The position numbers and the translations under genes are program-made. Positions 32,915 through 41,133 of a stretch of 52,352 nucleotides of DNA are shown here, piece by piece. Under the pieces are notes generated by a model. It did no database searches. It was not told the DNA's origin and saw only the letters and a list, made by a program, of their open reading frames with translations. The stretch lies in the NCBI GenBank assembly GCA_016875165.1, contig VGSF01000025.1:1-52352 (forward strand), read 5' to 3'. Source of the DNA: Deltaproteobacteria bacterium. Its GTDB lineage: Bacteria > Desulfobacterota > SM23-61. The first letter of the stretch is position 1. Each line of letters opens with the position of its first letter.

Positions 32915-33880
32915 ATGTTTCAGACCAAAGTTACAGAAATGCTGGGTATTAAATATCCGATCGTAGTCGGCACCATGATGCACCTTTCCCGGGCCGAGAT
33001 GGTGGCAGCCTCTGCAAATGCCGGAGCTCTCGGCGTTTTAGCCTCAGCCATTTTTCAGACCAAAGAAGAATTTCGCCGGGAAATTAAAAAACTCAAAGGG
33101 ATGACGGATAAGCCTTTTGCCATAAATTTAAATTTATTCCCGGCCATGCGGCCCATCGACAATAGGGAATATTTGGAGGTCATCTTCGATGAGGGGATCA
33201 AGATCGTGGAAACATCCGGCCATAAAGCCCCGGAAGAGTTGGCCGGAGATCTCAAGGCCCAGGGCATCACCCTCATTCATAAGTGCGTGGGAGTTCGTTA
33301 TGCCCTGAAGGCCCAATCGATCGGGGCGGATGCCGTGACCGTGGTGGGATATGAAAATGGCGGGGCCACCGGCACCCTGGATATCACTACCCTATGCCTC
33401 GTGCCGCGGGTGGTGGACGCCCTGAAAATTCCGGTGATCGGCGGCGGAGGGGTGGCCGATGGCCGCGGATTCTTAGCTTTGCTGGCCTTAGGGGCGCAAG
33501 GGGTGATCATGGGAACTTCCTTGTTGGTTGCCGAAGAATGTCCCATACATCCCAAATTAAAACAGGCCTTGATCGAAGCCACCGAGCTGGATACCATGAT
33601 CGTCATGCGCAGCATTCAAAATTCCCACCGGGTGTGGGTCAACGAAGTGGCTAAGAAATTGGCCGAAATAGAAAAACAACAGGCAGGCTTGCAGGAGATC
33701 ATTCAGGTGGCTGCCGGGGATAAAGCCAGGAGAATGTTCCAGGAAGGAGACCTGAACGCCGGGGTCATTTCCTGCGGGCAGGGAGTAGGCCTGGTGAAGA
33801 AAGTGATGCCCATGAAGGACATTATTGAAGGAATTGTCAACCAGGCCGAGGAACTGCGGAAAAAACTATCTGTTATTTAA
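32915..33880 (+). CDS. Nitronate monooxygenase/FabK-like FMN protein
   Basis: A 321-residue TIM-barrel flavoprotein. ATG 32915 follows GGGAGGAT; a TTG 32900 frame extension is rejected since the SD lies inside it. Motifs: LGIKYPIVVGTMMHLSRAEM, KPFAINLNLFP, VVGYENGGATGTLD, IPVIGGGGVADGRGFLALLA and GAQGVIMGTSLLVAEECPIH, the last two being the FMN phosphate-binding strands. In nitronate monooxygenases the loop reads GGHxG, with a catalytic His; here it reads NGGATG, so the His is missing and true nitronate oxidation is doubtful. An enoyl-reductase or other FMN reaction is possible. Confidence 0.75.
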   Translation: MFQTKVTEMLGIKYPIVVGTMMHLSRAEMVAASANAGALGVLASAIFQTKEEFRREIKKLKGMTDKPFAINLNLFPAMRPIDNREYLEVIFDEGIKIVETSGHKAPEELAGDLKAQGITLIHKCVGVRYALKAQSIGADAVTVVGYENGGATGTLDITTLCLVPRVVDALKIPVIGGGGVADGRGFLALLALGAQGVIMGTSLLVAEECPIHPKLKQALIEATELDTMIVMRSIQNSHRVWVNEVAKKLAEIEKQQAGLQEIIQVAAGDKARRMFQEGDLNAGVISCGQGVGLVKKVMPMKDIIEGIVNQAEELRKKLSVI

Positions 33881-33932
33881 TTTAATTTTTTACCGCAGAG
33901 CACGCCAAGACCGCAGAGAGATAAATAAATTT

Positions 33933-34334
33933 GGTAACAGAGCTTCTTGCAAAAGTCCGTAATTTACCCTTCGACAGGCTCAGGGTGAACGGGCTTAAGT
34001 TGAAATTATTTAGTTTTTCCGTTCGTGGTGAGCTTGTCGAACCACAAAAAAATACTTTTGCAAGAGGCTCAACAGTTTAGCGATTTGAAAAAATGGTATA
34101 AAAGCCTTTGTTGAGGGCCGGGGGTTAGAGCGGAACGCGCCGGAAGCATCGGTTGGGGTTCCGCTTGGCCACGGGGACAAAAGATCTTTTCCTACGGAGG
34201 AGGCGGGGGTTCTTGCCCGCCCCATATGCGGAGAAATAAGCGCCTTATGATTCCAAGCGTTACGCTCTGGCCCCCGGCCCCTGGAGTCCCCTGGCCTTTA
34301 CAACACACCTTTTTTCAAAGAGCTAAAGTGTTAC
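33933..34334. repeat. Fold-back element family B, copy 2 (inverted, split by family C)
   Basis: An inverted copy of 23960-24227. The left end GGTAACA is separated from CAGTTTAGCGATTTG by family C copy 2 (33940-34070); the right end is GCTAAAGTGTTAC. ATAAATTT on both outer sides (33925-33932 and 34335-34342) is a likely 8-bp target duplication. Confidence 0.75.
33940..34070. repeat. Fold-back element family C, copy 2, nested in family B
   Basis: Ends GAGCTTCTTGCAAAAGTCCG and TACTTTTGCAAGAGGCTC. AACA stands on both sides (33936-33939 and 34071-34074). Removing the element and one AACA restores GGTAACAGTTTAGCG, the end of family B. The core pairs CCCTTCGACAGGCTCAGGGT with GTGGTGAGCTTGTCG. Confidence 0.9.
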
Positions 34335-34457
34335 ATAAATTTAAAAAATGCCATTTAAAAATTTGATTTATAAACCATGTTTTTTCAGTTCGTCTCTGTG
34401 TTCTCAGCGTTCTCTGCGGTAAATAAAGTAATGGATCAAGGCTTAAGGAGGGGCACA

Positions 34458-35657
34458 ATGGCCAAGGGGAAATCAATTTTTACCAGGGCGGTACATTCCG
34501 GGGAGCGACGGCCCAAACCGGATTTCCAGCCGGTCTCCACGCCCATCTACCAAACCGTGGGGTTTTTTTATGAGGATGTAAAAGACCTGGAGGGAGTTTT
34601 TGCCAATGAGCGCGAAGGCTACGTTTACACCCGGTATGGGAACCCTACGAACTCCGCCCTGGAAGAGGCCCTGGCTGACCTGGAGGGAGGAGAAGCCGCT
34701 ATAACATTCGGTTCGGGAATGGCGGCTGTTCACGCCAGCCTGCTTGCTGCCGGGGTCAAAGCCGGAACCTCAATTGTTTCGGCCTATGATATTTATGGAG
34801 CCACTTACGCCATCTGTTCACGCCTGTTCCCGGAACTCGGGGTGCGGACGCACTTCGTGGACGTTACCAACCTTGAGAATTTCGCCAAAACTCTATCTGA
34901 AATTAGGCCGGTTGCGGTCATTCTGGAAACCATCTCCAACCCTCTGATGAAAGTCGCGGAGATTCCCGCGATCAGCCGCATAGTTCATCAGGCTGGGGCG
35001 AAAGTAATCGTGGACAATACCTTTGCCACGCCCGTCCTTTTCCAGCCTCTCAAATACGGAGTGGACTTCTGTGTCCACTCCACCACGAAGTACATCGGAG
35101 GACATGGGGATGTCCTCGGGGGAGCAGTGGTGACATCCAGGAAGAATCACGCCACCCTCCACGAGATCATCAAAATGACCGGGGGAAACTTGGGGCCCAC
35201 CGAAGCCTGGCTGACTCTCCGGGGGCTGAAAACCCTTCCCCTGCGCATGCGTCAGCATTGCCAGAATGCCCTGGAGGTGGCCAGATGGCTGGAGGGCCAT
35301 CCGCGTATCGCCCGGGTAAATTACCCCGGCCTGGCCAGCCATCCCCAGCATGAACTGGCTAAGAAGCTCTTTCCGCCGGGAATTTTCGGGGGGATGATTT
35401 CCTTCGAAATCAAGGATGCCGGGCGAGCAGAAGTTTTTCGGTTCATGGAAGCCCTGGAACTCATCATCCCGGCGACCACGCTCGGCGATGTTTACAGTTT
35501 AGTCCTTTACCCGCCCATGTCTTCCCATCGGGCCCTGCCACCGGAAGAGCGAGCGAAGGTAGGGATCAGCGACCGCCTGGTGCGCCTTTCCGCAGGGATT
35601 GAAGAGGCCGCGGAGATTATCGGCGACCTGGAAAAAGCCCTGGAAAAAAGTCGCTGA
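34458..35657 (+). CDS. Cys/Met-metabolism PLP enzyme (cystathionine gamma-synthase/methionine gamma-lyase family)
   Basis: A 399-residue PLP enzyme; ATG 34458 follows AAGGAGGGG, and an upstream in-frame ATG at 34377 lies in repeat sequence. Motifs: YVYTRYGNPTNSALEEALAD (start of the fold, YxRxxNP), FGSGMAAVHA, VDNTFATPVLFQPLKYG, and HSTTKYIGGHGDVLGG with the Schiff-base lysine at about 208. The C-terminus has the LVRLSAGIEEAAEIIGDLE signature. Members make or break C-S bonds at the gamma carbon of Cys, Met or homoserine derivatives; the exact reaction cannot be chosen here. It stands alone, followed by a bidirectional terminator. Confidence 0.85.
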   Translation: MAKGKSIFTRAVHSGERRPKPDFQPVSTPIYQTVGFFYEDVKDLEGVFANEREGYVYTRYGNPTNSALEEALADLEGGEAAITFGSGMAAVHASLLAAGVKAGTSIVSAYDIYGATYAICSRLFPELGVRTHFVDVTNLENFAKTLSEIRPVAVILETISNPLMKVAEIPAISRIVHQAGAKVIVDNTFATPVLFQPLKYGVDFCVHSTTKYIGGHGDVLGGAVVTSRKNHATLHEIIKMTGGNLGPTEAWLTLRGLKTLPLRMRQHCQNALEVARWLEGHPRIARVNYPGLASHPQHELAKKLFPPGIFGGMISFEIKDAGRAEVFRFMEALELIIPATTLGDVYSLVLYPPMSSHRALPPEERAKVGISDRLVRLSAGIEEAAEIIGDLEKALEKSR

Positions 35658-35676
35658 TGAGCGGCAAGAAAGAAAA

Positions 35677-35703
35677 AAGCCGGCTCAATTTACCAGCCGG
35701 CTT
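35677..35703. terminator. Bidirectional rho-independent terminator
   Basis: AAGCCGGCT (35677-35685) pairs perfectly with AGCCGGCTT (35695-35703) around a 9-nt loop. On the minus strand it is followed by TTTTTTC, and on the plus strand by a short TTT. It lies between the convergent PLP-enzyme and htpX genes. Confidence 0.85.
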
Positions 35704-35736
35704 TGGCGCAATTTAGGGCAGGTATTTTAATTATCC

Positions 35737-36606
35737 TTAGTAAAGATTTTGCGGCCCCATGGCCATCAGGCGAGCTACCCTTTCCTGGATAGGCGGATGA
35801 GTGCTGAAGAGCCTGGTGAATCCTCCGGCCGATAGGGGATTGACGATATACATCTGGGCCTGGGCCGGGTTTACCTGCATGGGCAATTGTTTATTGTAAT
35901 TTTCCAATTTGACCAGGGCGTTGGCCAGCGGGCGGCCGGCGCCGACGATTCTGGCTCCGGTAGCATCAGCCTGATATTCCCGGCTGCGGGAAATGGCCAT
36001 CTGGATGAGCATGGCGGCCATGGGAGCTATGATGGCCATCAACAAGACCGAAATGATATTCCCCCCGCCTCTTCCTTCATCATCATTCCCACGGCCCATA
36101 CCCAGGAACGCTCCCCACTGGGCCATAGTAGCCATATAACTGATGGCCCCGGCAATAACCGCAGCCACGGAGCTGATGAGGATATCCCGGTTTTTAATGT
36201 GGGCCAGCTCATGGGCCAGGACGCCTTCTAATTCAGCGGGCTTGAGGATGCGCAGGAGGCCGTTGGTTACGGCAACGGCGGCATGCTCCGGGTTGCGGCC
36301 GGTAGCGAAGGCATTTGGGGTGTCCTGGGGAATGATATATACCCTGGGCTTGGGAAGGCTGGCCTGAACAGACAGCTTTTCCACCATATGGTGCAGTTCA
36401 GGAGCTTCGTTAACGGAGATTTCCTTGGCCCCGCTCATGGCCAGGGCAATCTTGTCGCTGAACCAGTAGCCCACCATGTTCATGATGAAAGCCATGAACA
36501 GGGCGAAGTAAAGGCCGGATCGGCCACCGAGGGCCTGGCCAATGAGCAGCAAGAGAGCGCTCAATCCGGCGAGCAAGATAAAGGTTTTGAAAGTATTGCC
36601 TGACAT
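35737..36606 (-). CDS. htpX: HtpX-family membrane zinc protease (M48)
   Basis: A 289-residue inner-membrane protease of normal length. Two N-terminal transmembrane segments (about 9-27 and 31-50), the zinc motif [10 protein letters not shown] (HExxH at about 131-135), two further hydrophobic segments (about 147-165 and 182-205), and the third zinc ligand Glu in [13 protein letters not shown] (about 213). HtpX degrades misfolded membrane proteins together with FtsH. SD GAGGAGG precedes the ATG. Its first 46 bases overlap the end of a MerR regulator gene, so the pair is one operon and MerR may control the stress response. Confidence 0.92.
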   Translation of the reverse strand: MSGNTFKTFILLAGLSALLLLIGQALGGRSGLYFALFMAFIMNMVGYWFSDKIALAMSGAKEISVNEAPELHHMVEKLSVQASLPKPRVYIIPQDTPNAFATGRNPEHAAVAVTNGLLRILKPAELEGVLAHELAHIKNRDILISSVAAVIAGAISYMATMAQWGAFLGMGRGNDDEGRGGGNIISVLLMAIIAPMAAMLIQMAISRSREYQADATGARIVGAGRPLANALVKLENYNKQLPMQVNPAQAQMYIVNPLSAGGFTRLFSTHPPIQERVARLMAMGPQNLY

Positions 36607-37067
36607 GTTTTTTCCTCCTCATTTGGGCCGCTATAAAAGCGGCATATCTTGTAAAAAAGTCGCGAGCAACGAGCATATGCCTGTAGCCTTTTGTAGAGCT
36701 TTGGTAGCGACAATGGCATGGCTGGTTGATCTGCGGTAAAAGTCGAGGAACGGGTTTTCTGGATAAGGTTTTGCAGCCGATCCAGATCGAGGGTCACTTG
36801 CTCCATGATTTCCACAGCCGATGTAGCTTTCTGGCCGCTTTGGGAATACAACACCCGGCGGATTTCCTGCAGAGAGAATTTGCGCGCCTTAAGCTGTTTA
36901 ATTAAGGCCACCCGGGCGCGGTCCCCTTCGTTATAATGCCGGTAGCCATGCCCCCGAGATGGCTGCTCAGGGTGAAGGAGTCCTTGCCGGGTGTAAAAAT
37001 CTATTGTCCGGGGACTCACTCCCAGCAACCTGGCAAACTCTCCTATTGTATAACTCCTACCTTCCAT
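36561..37067 (-). CDS. MerR-family transcriptional regulator upstream of htpX
   Basis: A 168-residue protein. ATG 37067 is chosen because AAGGGAA lies just upstream and the MerR domain starts right after it: [20 protein letters not shown] (HTH), [20 protein letters not shown] (wing with the conserved R-x-Y-x-x-x-D), and [20 protein letters not shown] (helix 5). An ATG at 37118 would add 17 residues coded by repeat sequence. A dimer helix follows at about 85-120. No metal-binding Cys pair of the metal-sensing type is seen in the effector part, so the ligand is unknown. Confidence 0.85.
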   Translation of the reverse strand: MEGRSYTIGEFARLLGVSPRTIDFYTRQGLLHPEQPSRGHGYRHYNEGDRARVALIKQLKARKFSLQEIRRVLYSQSGQKATSAVEIMEQVTLDLDRLQNLIQKTRSSTFTADQPAMPLSLPKLYKRLQAYARCSRLFYKICRFYSGPNEEEKTCQAILSKPLSCSPD

Positions 37068-37090
37068 CTTTATTCCCTTTTGGCAATCAA

Positions 37091-37122
37091 TTTGTATAGG
37101 AATTTTCTTTTTGGACACGGAT
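37091..37122. repeat. Left part of a TTGTATAGG/GGACACGG repeat, split by family C copy 3
   Basis: TTGTATAGGAATTTTCTTTT followed by GGACACGGAT repeats 37634-37663. The matching right part continues after family C copy 3 at 37314-37396. The unsplit copy at 37632-37741 shows what the site looked like before insertion. Confidence 0.75.
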
Positions 37123-37313
37123 GAGCTTCTTGCAAAAGTCCGTAATTTACCCTTCGACAGGCTCAGGGTGAACGGGCTTAGGTTGAAATTATTTTATTTT
37201 TCCGTTCGTGGTGAGCCCTTCGACTCACCGTTCGCCCTGAGGTTCTCGAAGGGTGAACGGTTCGCTCAGGACAAGCTTGTCGAACCACAAAAAAATACTT
37301 TTGCAAGAGGCTC
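37123..37313. repeat. Fold-back element family C, copy 3, with empty site nearby
   Basis: Ends GAGCTTCTTGCAAAAGTCCG and ACTTTTGCAAGAGGCTC. GGAT lies on both sides (37119-37122 and 37314-37317). The core is close to copy 2 with a 60-bp extra palindrome (CCCTTCGACTCACC / GGTTCTCGAAGGGTG). It stands 56 bp upstream of the merR start on that strand. Confidence 0.9.
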
Positions 37314-37396
37314 GGATGTTCACAGATTATCAGGATAAACTAAAAAGAAAATAATTATCTGCGGTTATCTGCGTAAATCTGCGTCCTATTAAATTT
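37314..37396. repeat. Right part of the split direct repeat
   Basis: From GGATGTTCACAGATTATCAG to the CTGCGTCCTATTAAATTT block it repeats 37661-37741 with only a few changes. Confidence 0.75.
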
Positions 37397-37500
37397 TTAA
37401 AAAAATATTCAGAGCAACCATTTGTATGAAAATATACAGCACGACTGTATGTTTGTCAAGGATCTGAGCCCCTGGCCACCCTTCACTTTTCCATAACTTG

Positions 37501-37630
37501 ATTGTATAGGAATTTCCTTTTCTATCCCCCTCCCCCCAACCCCCTCCCGCCAGGGGAGGGGAGATACTGGGGGATCCAAAATTCCCTCCCCCTCGATGGG
37601 GGAGGGTTGGGGTGGGGGTGTTAATAACTT
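37501..37630. repeat. 130-bp GC-rich fold-back repeat family E, copy 1
   Basis: ATTGTATAGGAATTT at the left, then a long pyrimidine run (CCCCCTCCCCCCAACCCCC) pairing with the purine-rich right half, ending GGTGTTAATAACTT. It recurs at 38800-38929 with the same length and few differences. Confidence 0.85.
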
Positions 37631-37631
37631 G

Positions 37632-37741
37632 ATTGTATAGGAAATTGCTTTTTGGACACGGATGTACACGGATTATCAGGATAAACTAAAAAGAAAATAA
37701 TTATCTGCGGTTATCTGCGTAAATCTGCGTCCTATTAAATT
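37632..37741. repeat. Unsplit copy of the direct repeat (empty site for family C)
   Basis: TTGTATAGGAAATTGCTTTT, GGACACGGATGTACACGG, and onward to CCTATTAAATTT. It is the uninterrupted counterpart of 37091-37122 plus 37314-37396. Confidence 0.8.
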
Positions 37742-38140
37742 TATTGTATAAGAAATTCCTTTTTTCAACTTTGGTGTAGCCTTAAGCTGGATCACTTTAG
37801 ACGTTTGACATATTCTTTACTTTTTATTAATCATGGTTTTAAAACTCTGTGATCTCTTAGCCCTCTGTGGCTAATTTGATGAATTTAAAGTGATAGACGA
37901 AGCCCGGACGGGATCGCTTCCTGGACTAAGGCTCAGGCGGGGGGTGGCCTGGCTCAGGAAAAGGTTAGGGAATATAAAGTGATCGACGGTCAAATCTGAA
38001 CCGGCAATATGGAACTTCGTTTGGTAAGACCTCTTCATTTTTTTTCTTGACAAGGTTTTTAAAATCTTGTAGGAGATTGAGTGTTCAGTCAGTAAAGGGC
38101 TTTGGAAAAATTTTAGTATCAAAGTGGTGAGTTTTCTATC
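37742..38140. other. Upstream region of the TetR gene
   Basis: No gene. A TTGACA (37805) with TAATCA 17 bp later is a possible promoter. ATAAAGTGATCGACGG-like words occur twice (37888 and 37973). A second TTGACA is at 38047, and TGAGTGTTCA at 38078-38087 has the TGA-N4-TCA layout of TetR/FadR-type operators. Confidence 0.4.
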
Positions 38141-38782
38141 ATGAGGATGAAGCTAGAAGAGCGTGAAATTGAGACAAACGTTAAAGATGATGCCCTTGTA
38201 AAACAAAGAAGGGAAGAGATTATCCAGGCCGCGAGCAAAATATTTATAGAGAAGGGGTATCATGTCGCAACTATCCGGGACATTTGCAAGGCTTCAGGGT
38301 TGGGTCCCGGAACCCTATATAATTACATTAAAAAAAAGGAAGATATCCTTTACCTAATTTACAATCAACTTACCATGATGCTCACTCAGTGCTTAGTGGA
38401 GACTATCGAAAATACCAAGAAAGGTCCTTACGAACAATTAAAAGAAGCATTGAGTAAGACCATAGATATCATATGGGATTATCAAGATTTAATCCTTTTA
38501 ATGTATCAGGAAACAGCCTCCTTAGACAGAGAATCCATGCATAACATTCTCAAGAGAGAAAGCGATTATGTCGCTCTCTGGGAAAGAATCCTTGAGCGGG
38601 GAGAGAAGCAGGGAATGATCATCAGGCGAACCCGAATGGATGCGGACATCATCGGTTTTCTTCTGGCTTTCATTCCCTTGAGGCGGTGGAATCTCAAGAA
38701 AAAGTTCCGGGAAGAGGAGATTAAATCCGGACTTATCGATTTTGTCATTCAAGCCTTGGGAATATCCAAAAGAAAAAAATAA
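38141..38782 (+). CDS. TetR/AcrR-family transcriptional regulator
   Basis: A 213-residue protein. Residues about 22-70 form the TetR DNA-binding domain: RREEIIQAASKIFIEKGYHV, then TIRDICKASGLGPGTLYNYI (HTH), then KKKEDILYLIYN. The rest is an all-helical ligand domain with LILLMYQETASLDRESMHNI and a C-terminal helix pair. This build resembles FadR/FadP-like TetR repressors that sense acyl-CoAs, but the ligand cannot be read. It precedes the catabolic cluster in the same direction; the 200-bp gap holds a 130-bp repeat. Confidence 0.85.
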   Translation: MRMKLEEREIETNVKDDALVKQRREEIIQAASKIFIEKGYHVATIRDICKASGLGPGTLYNYIKKKEDILYLIYNQLTMMLTQCLVETIENTKKGPYEQLKEALSKTIDIIWDYQDLILLMYQETASLDRESMHNILKRESDYVALWERILERGEKQGMIIRRTRMDADIIGFLLAFIPLRRWNLKKKFREEEIKSGLIDFVIQALGISKRKK

Positions 38783-38799
38783 GTTAATTGGTTAATTTA

Positions 38800-38929
38800 A
38801 TTGTATAGGAATTTGCTTTTTTATCCCCCTCCCCCCATCCCCCTCCCGCCAGGGGAGGGGAGATACTGGGGGATCCAAAATTCCCTCCCCCTGGATGGGG
38901 GAGGGTTAGGGTGGGGGTGTTAATAACTT
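38800..38929. repeat. 130-bp GC-rich fold-back repeat family E, copy 2
   Basis: The same 130-bp sequence as 37501-37630 with a few changes, between the TetR gene and the start of the catabolic cluster. It could act as an attenuator or an RNA hairpin in the leader. Confidence 0.85.
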
Positions 38930-38988
38930 GTTGGCGGGAATCTTTTTTCCAAAACTGAATGAACGTTAACTCTATTAAAGGGAAGGAA

Positions 38989-39942
38989 ATGAAAAAAGAA
39001 ACCTTATTAGAGATGTATTACATGATGTTGAAGATTCGCAGGGTTGAAGAACGGATCCTGGAAATATTTGCCCAAGGGAAAATCCCGGGATTTATCCACG
39101 TATCCATCGGCCAAGAAGCCGTTCCAGTGGGAGTCTGCTCTGCCTTGAGACCGGATGATTACATTTCAAACACCCATAGAGGACATGGGCAGGCATTAGC
39201 CAAAGGGGCTGATTTAAAAAGATTTATGGCAGAGATTTATGGCCGAAAAGATGGCTATTGCCAGGGAAAAGCTGGTTCGATGCACATTGCCTGTAATGAT
39301 TTAGGAGTTATAGGCTCGAATGGAGTAGTGGGAGGTGGAATTCCTATCTCTCTCGGGACGGCGTTTGCTTCGTTATATAAAGGAAATGACCGAGTGACGG
39401 TGTGCTTCTTTGGGGACGGGGCGACGAATGAGGGGACTTTCCATGAATCCCTGAATCTGGCTGCCCTCTGGAATCTTTCCATCGTTTTCTGTTGTGAAAA
39501 CAATGGATGGGCAGAGTTTACGCCTCAAAAGGTCCATACGAAACTGGAAAATCTAAGTGTCAGGGCAGAATCTTATGGGATACCGGGAGTGACCGTGGAT
39601 GGGAATGACGTCCTAAAAGTTAAGGAAGAGGCAGAGAAAATGATCGCGAGGGCTCGGAAAGGGGAAGGGCCATCGCTTTTGGAATGTAAAACCAACCGTT
39701 GGTTTGGCCATTTTGCTGGGGATGCTCAAAAATACCGATCGGCCCAGGAGATCGAAGAAGTCAGAAGCTTTGACCCCATCTTGAAATTTCAGAAAATATT
39801 GCTTGAGAAGAAGAATTTAAACCCTAAAGATATTGAGGAGACGGAGGTAAAAATTAAATCACAAATCGATGAAGCAGTAGCTTTTGCGGAAAAAAGCCCA
39901 ATTCCAGGGATAGAAGGACTCTTAGAAAATATCTATACGTAA
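38989..39942 (+). CDS. 2-oxoacid (acetoin-type) dehydrogenase E1 alpha subunit
   Basis: A 317-residue thiamin-diphosphate enzyme subunit; ATG 38989 follows GGGAAGG, and an ATG at 38959 is an alternative. Motifs: FIHVSIGQEAVPVGVCSAL, SNTHRGHGQALAKG, and the ThDP fold FFGDGATNEGTFHESLNLAA followed by ENNGWAEFTP (GDG ... NN, about 141-175). Length and motifs match acetoin dehydrogenase or PDH-type E1 alpha. With E1 beta, E2 and E3 it would decarboxylate a 2-oxo acid, or cleave acetoin-like compounds, to an acyl-CoA. Its E1 beta partner starts 107 bp later. Confidence 0.88.
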   Translation: MKKETLLEMYYMMLKIRRVEERILEIFAQGKIPGFIHVSIGQEAVPVGVCSALRPDDYISNTHRGHGQALAKGADLKRFMAEIYGRKDGYCQGKAGSMHIACNDLGVIGSNGVVGGGIPISLGTAFASLYKGNDRVTVCFFGDGATNEGTFHESLNLAALWNLSIVFCCENNGWAEFTPQKVHTKLENLSVRAESYGIPGVTVDGNDVLKVKEEAEKMIARARKGEGPSLLECKTNRWFGHFAGDAQKYRSAQEIEEVRSFDPILKFQKILLEKKNLNPKDIEETEVKIKSQIDEAVAFAEKSPIPGIEGLLENIYT

Positions 39943-40049
39943 ATCTTGCGCTCACCTAAGGGATCCCAGATGTTCAGGGTTTATTATTTTAGAAAATATT
40001 TTTTCGGGCGCTTGGGCAAAGATTGGCGTCCTATGAGGGAAACAGGAAA

Positions 40050-41021
40050 ATGAAAGAGGTGCGGTATATTAGGGCGATTACCGAGGCCCTCACAGAAGAG
40101 ATGGCCCGGGATGAGTCGGTTTTTGTCATTGGTGAGGATGTAGCCTACCCAGGGGGTTCTTTTAGCGCCACTCGAGGCCTCCTCGAAGAATTCGGGGGGA
40201 GAAGAGTTAAGGACACGCCCATCAGTGAAGCGGCCATAGTTGGCTTGGCTTTGGGGGCGGCCACGCAAGGCCTCCGTCCTGTGGTTGAGATTATGTTTAT
40301 GGATTTTTTACCGCTTTGCATGGATCAGATTGTCAACCAGGTTGCCAAAACGAGGTATATGTTCGGTGGACAATATCAGGTGCCCTTGGTGATTCGCACC
40401 CCATGCGGGGGAGGCCTAAACGCGGGCCCGCAACATTCTCAATGTTTGGAATCCTGGTTTGCCCACGTTCCTGGTCTAAAAGTTGTGATGCCGGCCACTC
40501 CTTACGATGTAAAAGGGCTACTTAAAGCGTCGATCCGGGATGATAACCCGGTCCTCTTCGTTGAGAACAAAGCCTTGTATGGGTTAAAAGGGGAAATTCC
40601 TGAAGAAGACTACCTTTTGCCAATCGGTAAAGCAGACGTGAAAAAACCAGGGAAAGATGTGACTGTCGTGGCCACGTCGCGAATGGTTCATCAGTCCTTA
40701 GAAGCTGCCAGAACTCTTTCCGAGGAAGGAATCGAAGTGGAAGTCATCGACCTCCGGACGATATCTCCCTTGGACAAAGAAACGATCTTCCAATCGGTGG
40801 AAAAAACCTCGAGGCTGGTGGTTGCGCATGAAGCGGTAAAAGCATTCGGGGTTGGAGCAGAAATTGCGGCTATGGTTGCCGAAGAAATGATCGATTGCCT
40901 GGATGCACCGATCCTAAGGGTCGGGGCACCTTTTACCCCCGTACCGTTTAATCTTGAAAGCTTCTATCTTCCCAATGCGGAAGATGTGATCAAAGCCGTC
41001 AAAAAGGCGCTGGCCTATTAA
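40050..41021 (+). CDS. 2-oxoacid (acetoin-type) dehydrogenase E1 beta subunit
   Basis: A 323-residue protein; ATG 40050 is preferred over TTG 40023. Motifs: YIRAITEALTEEMARDESVF, VIGEDVAYPGGSFSATRGLL, DTPISEAAIVGLALGAATQG, FMDFLPLCMDQIVNQVAKTR, then RTPCGGGLNAGPQHSQ, typical of the transketolase-like beta subunit, and the C-terminal ICEHEAVKAFG-like segment (VVAHEAVKAFGVGAEIAAMV). It completes the ThDP site with the alpha subunit. It is followed not by E2 but by three other enzymes. Confidence 0.88.
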   Translation: MKEVRYIRAITEALTEEMARDESVFVIGEDVAYPGGSFSATRGLLEEFGGRRVKDTPISEAAIVGLALGAATQGLRPVVEIMFMDFLPLCMDQIVNQVAKTRYMFGGQYQVPLVIRTPCGGGLNAGPQHSQCLESWFAHVPGLKVVMPATPYDVKGLLKASIRDDNPVLFVENKALYGLKGEIPEEDYLLPIGKADVKKPGKDVTVVATSRMVHQSLEAARTLSEEGIEVEVIDLRTISPLDKETIFQSVEKTSRLVVAHEAVKAFGVGAEIAAMVAEEMIDCLDAPILRVGAPFTPVPFNLESFYLPNAEDVIKAVKKALAY

Positions 41022-41133
41022 AAAAGGTAATGCACCGGCAGAACAAAGGGAATCAGAGAAAAGGGTAGATCTAATAAGAATTATCTGATTTTCGCTGCAG
41101 GATGTTCAATTTTCCTGCAAGTAGGGGAAGGAA

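Larger units (their letters stand above)
33888..34420. repeat. Degenerate ACCGCAGAG palindrome carrying nested insertions
   Basis: TTTACCGCAGAGCACGCC (33888) is the inverted partner of GCGTTCTCTGCGGTAAA (34403-34420). Between them lie family B copy 2 and, inside that, family C copy 2. Without the insertions the palindrome would be about 125 bp. Confidence 0.55.

Noticed and set aside
37111..37338. Open frame inside the family C copy 3 repeat
   Set aside because: It is made entirely of palindromic repeat sequence.
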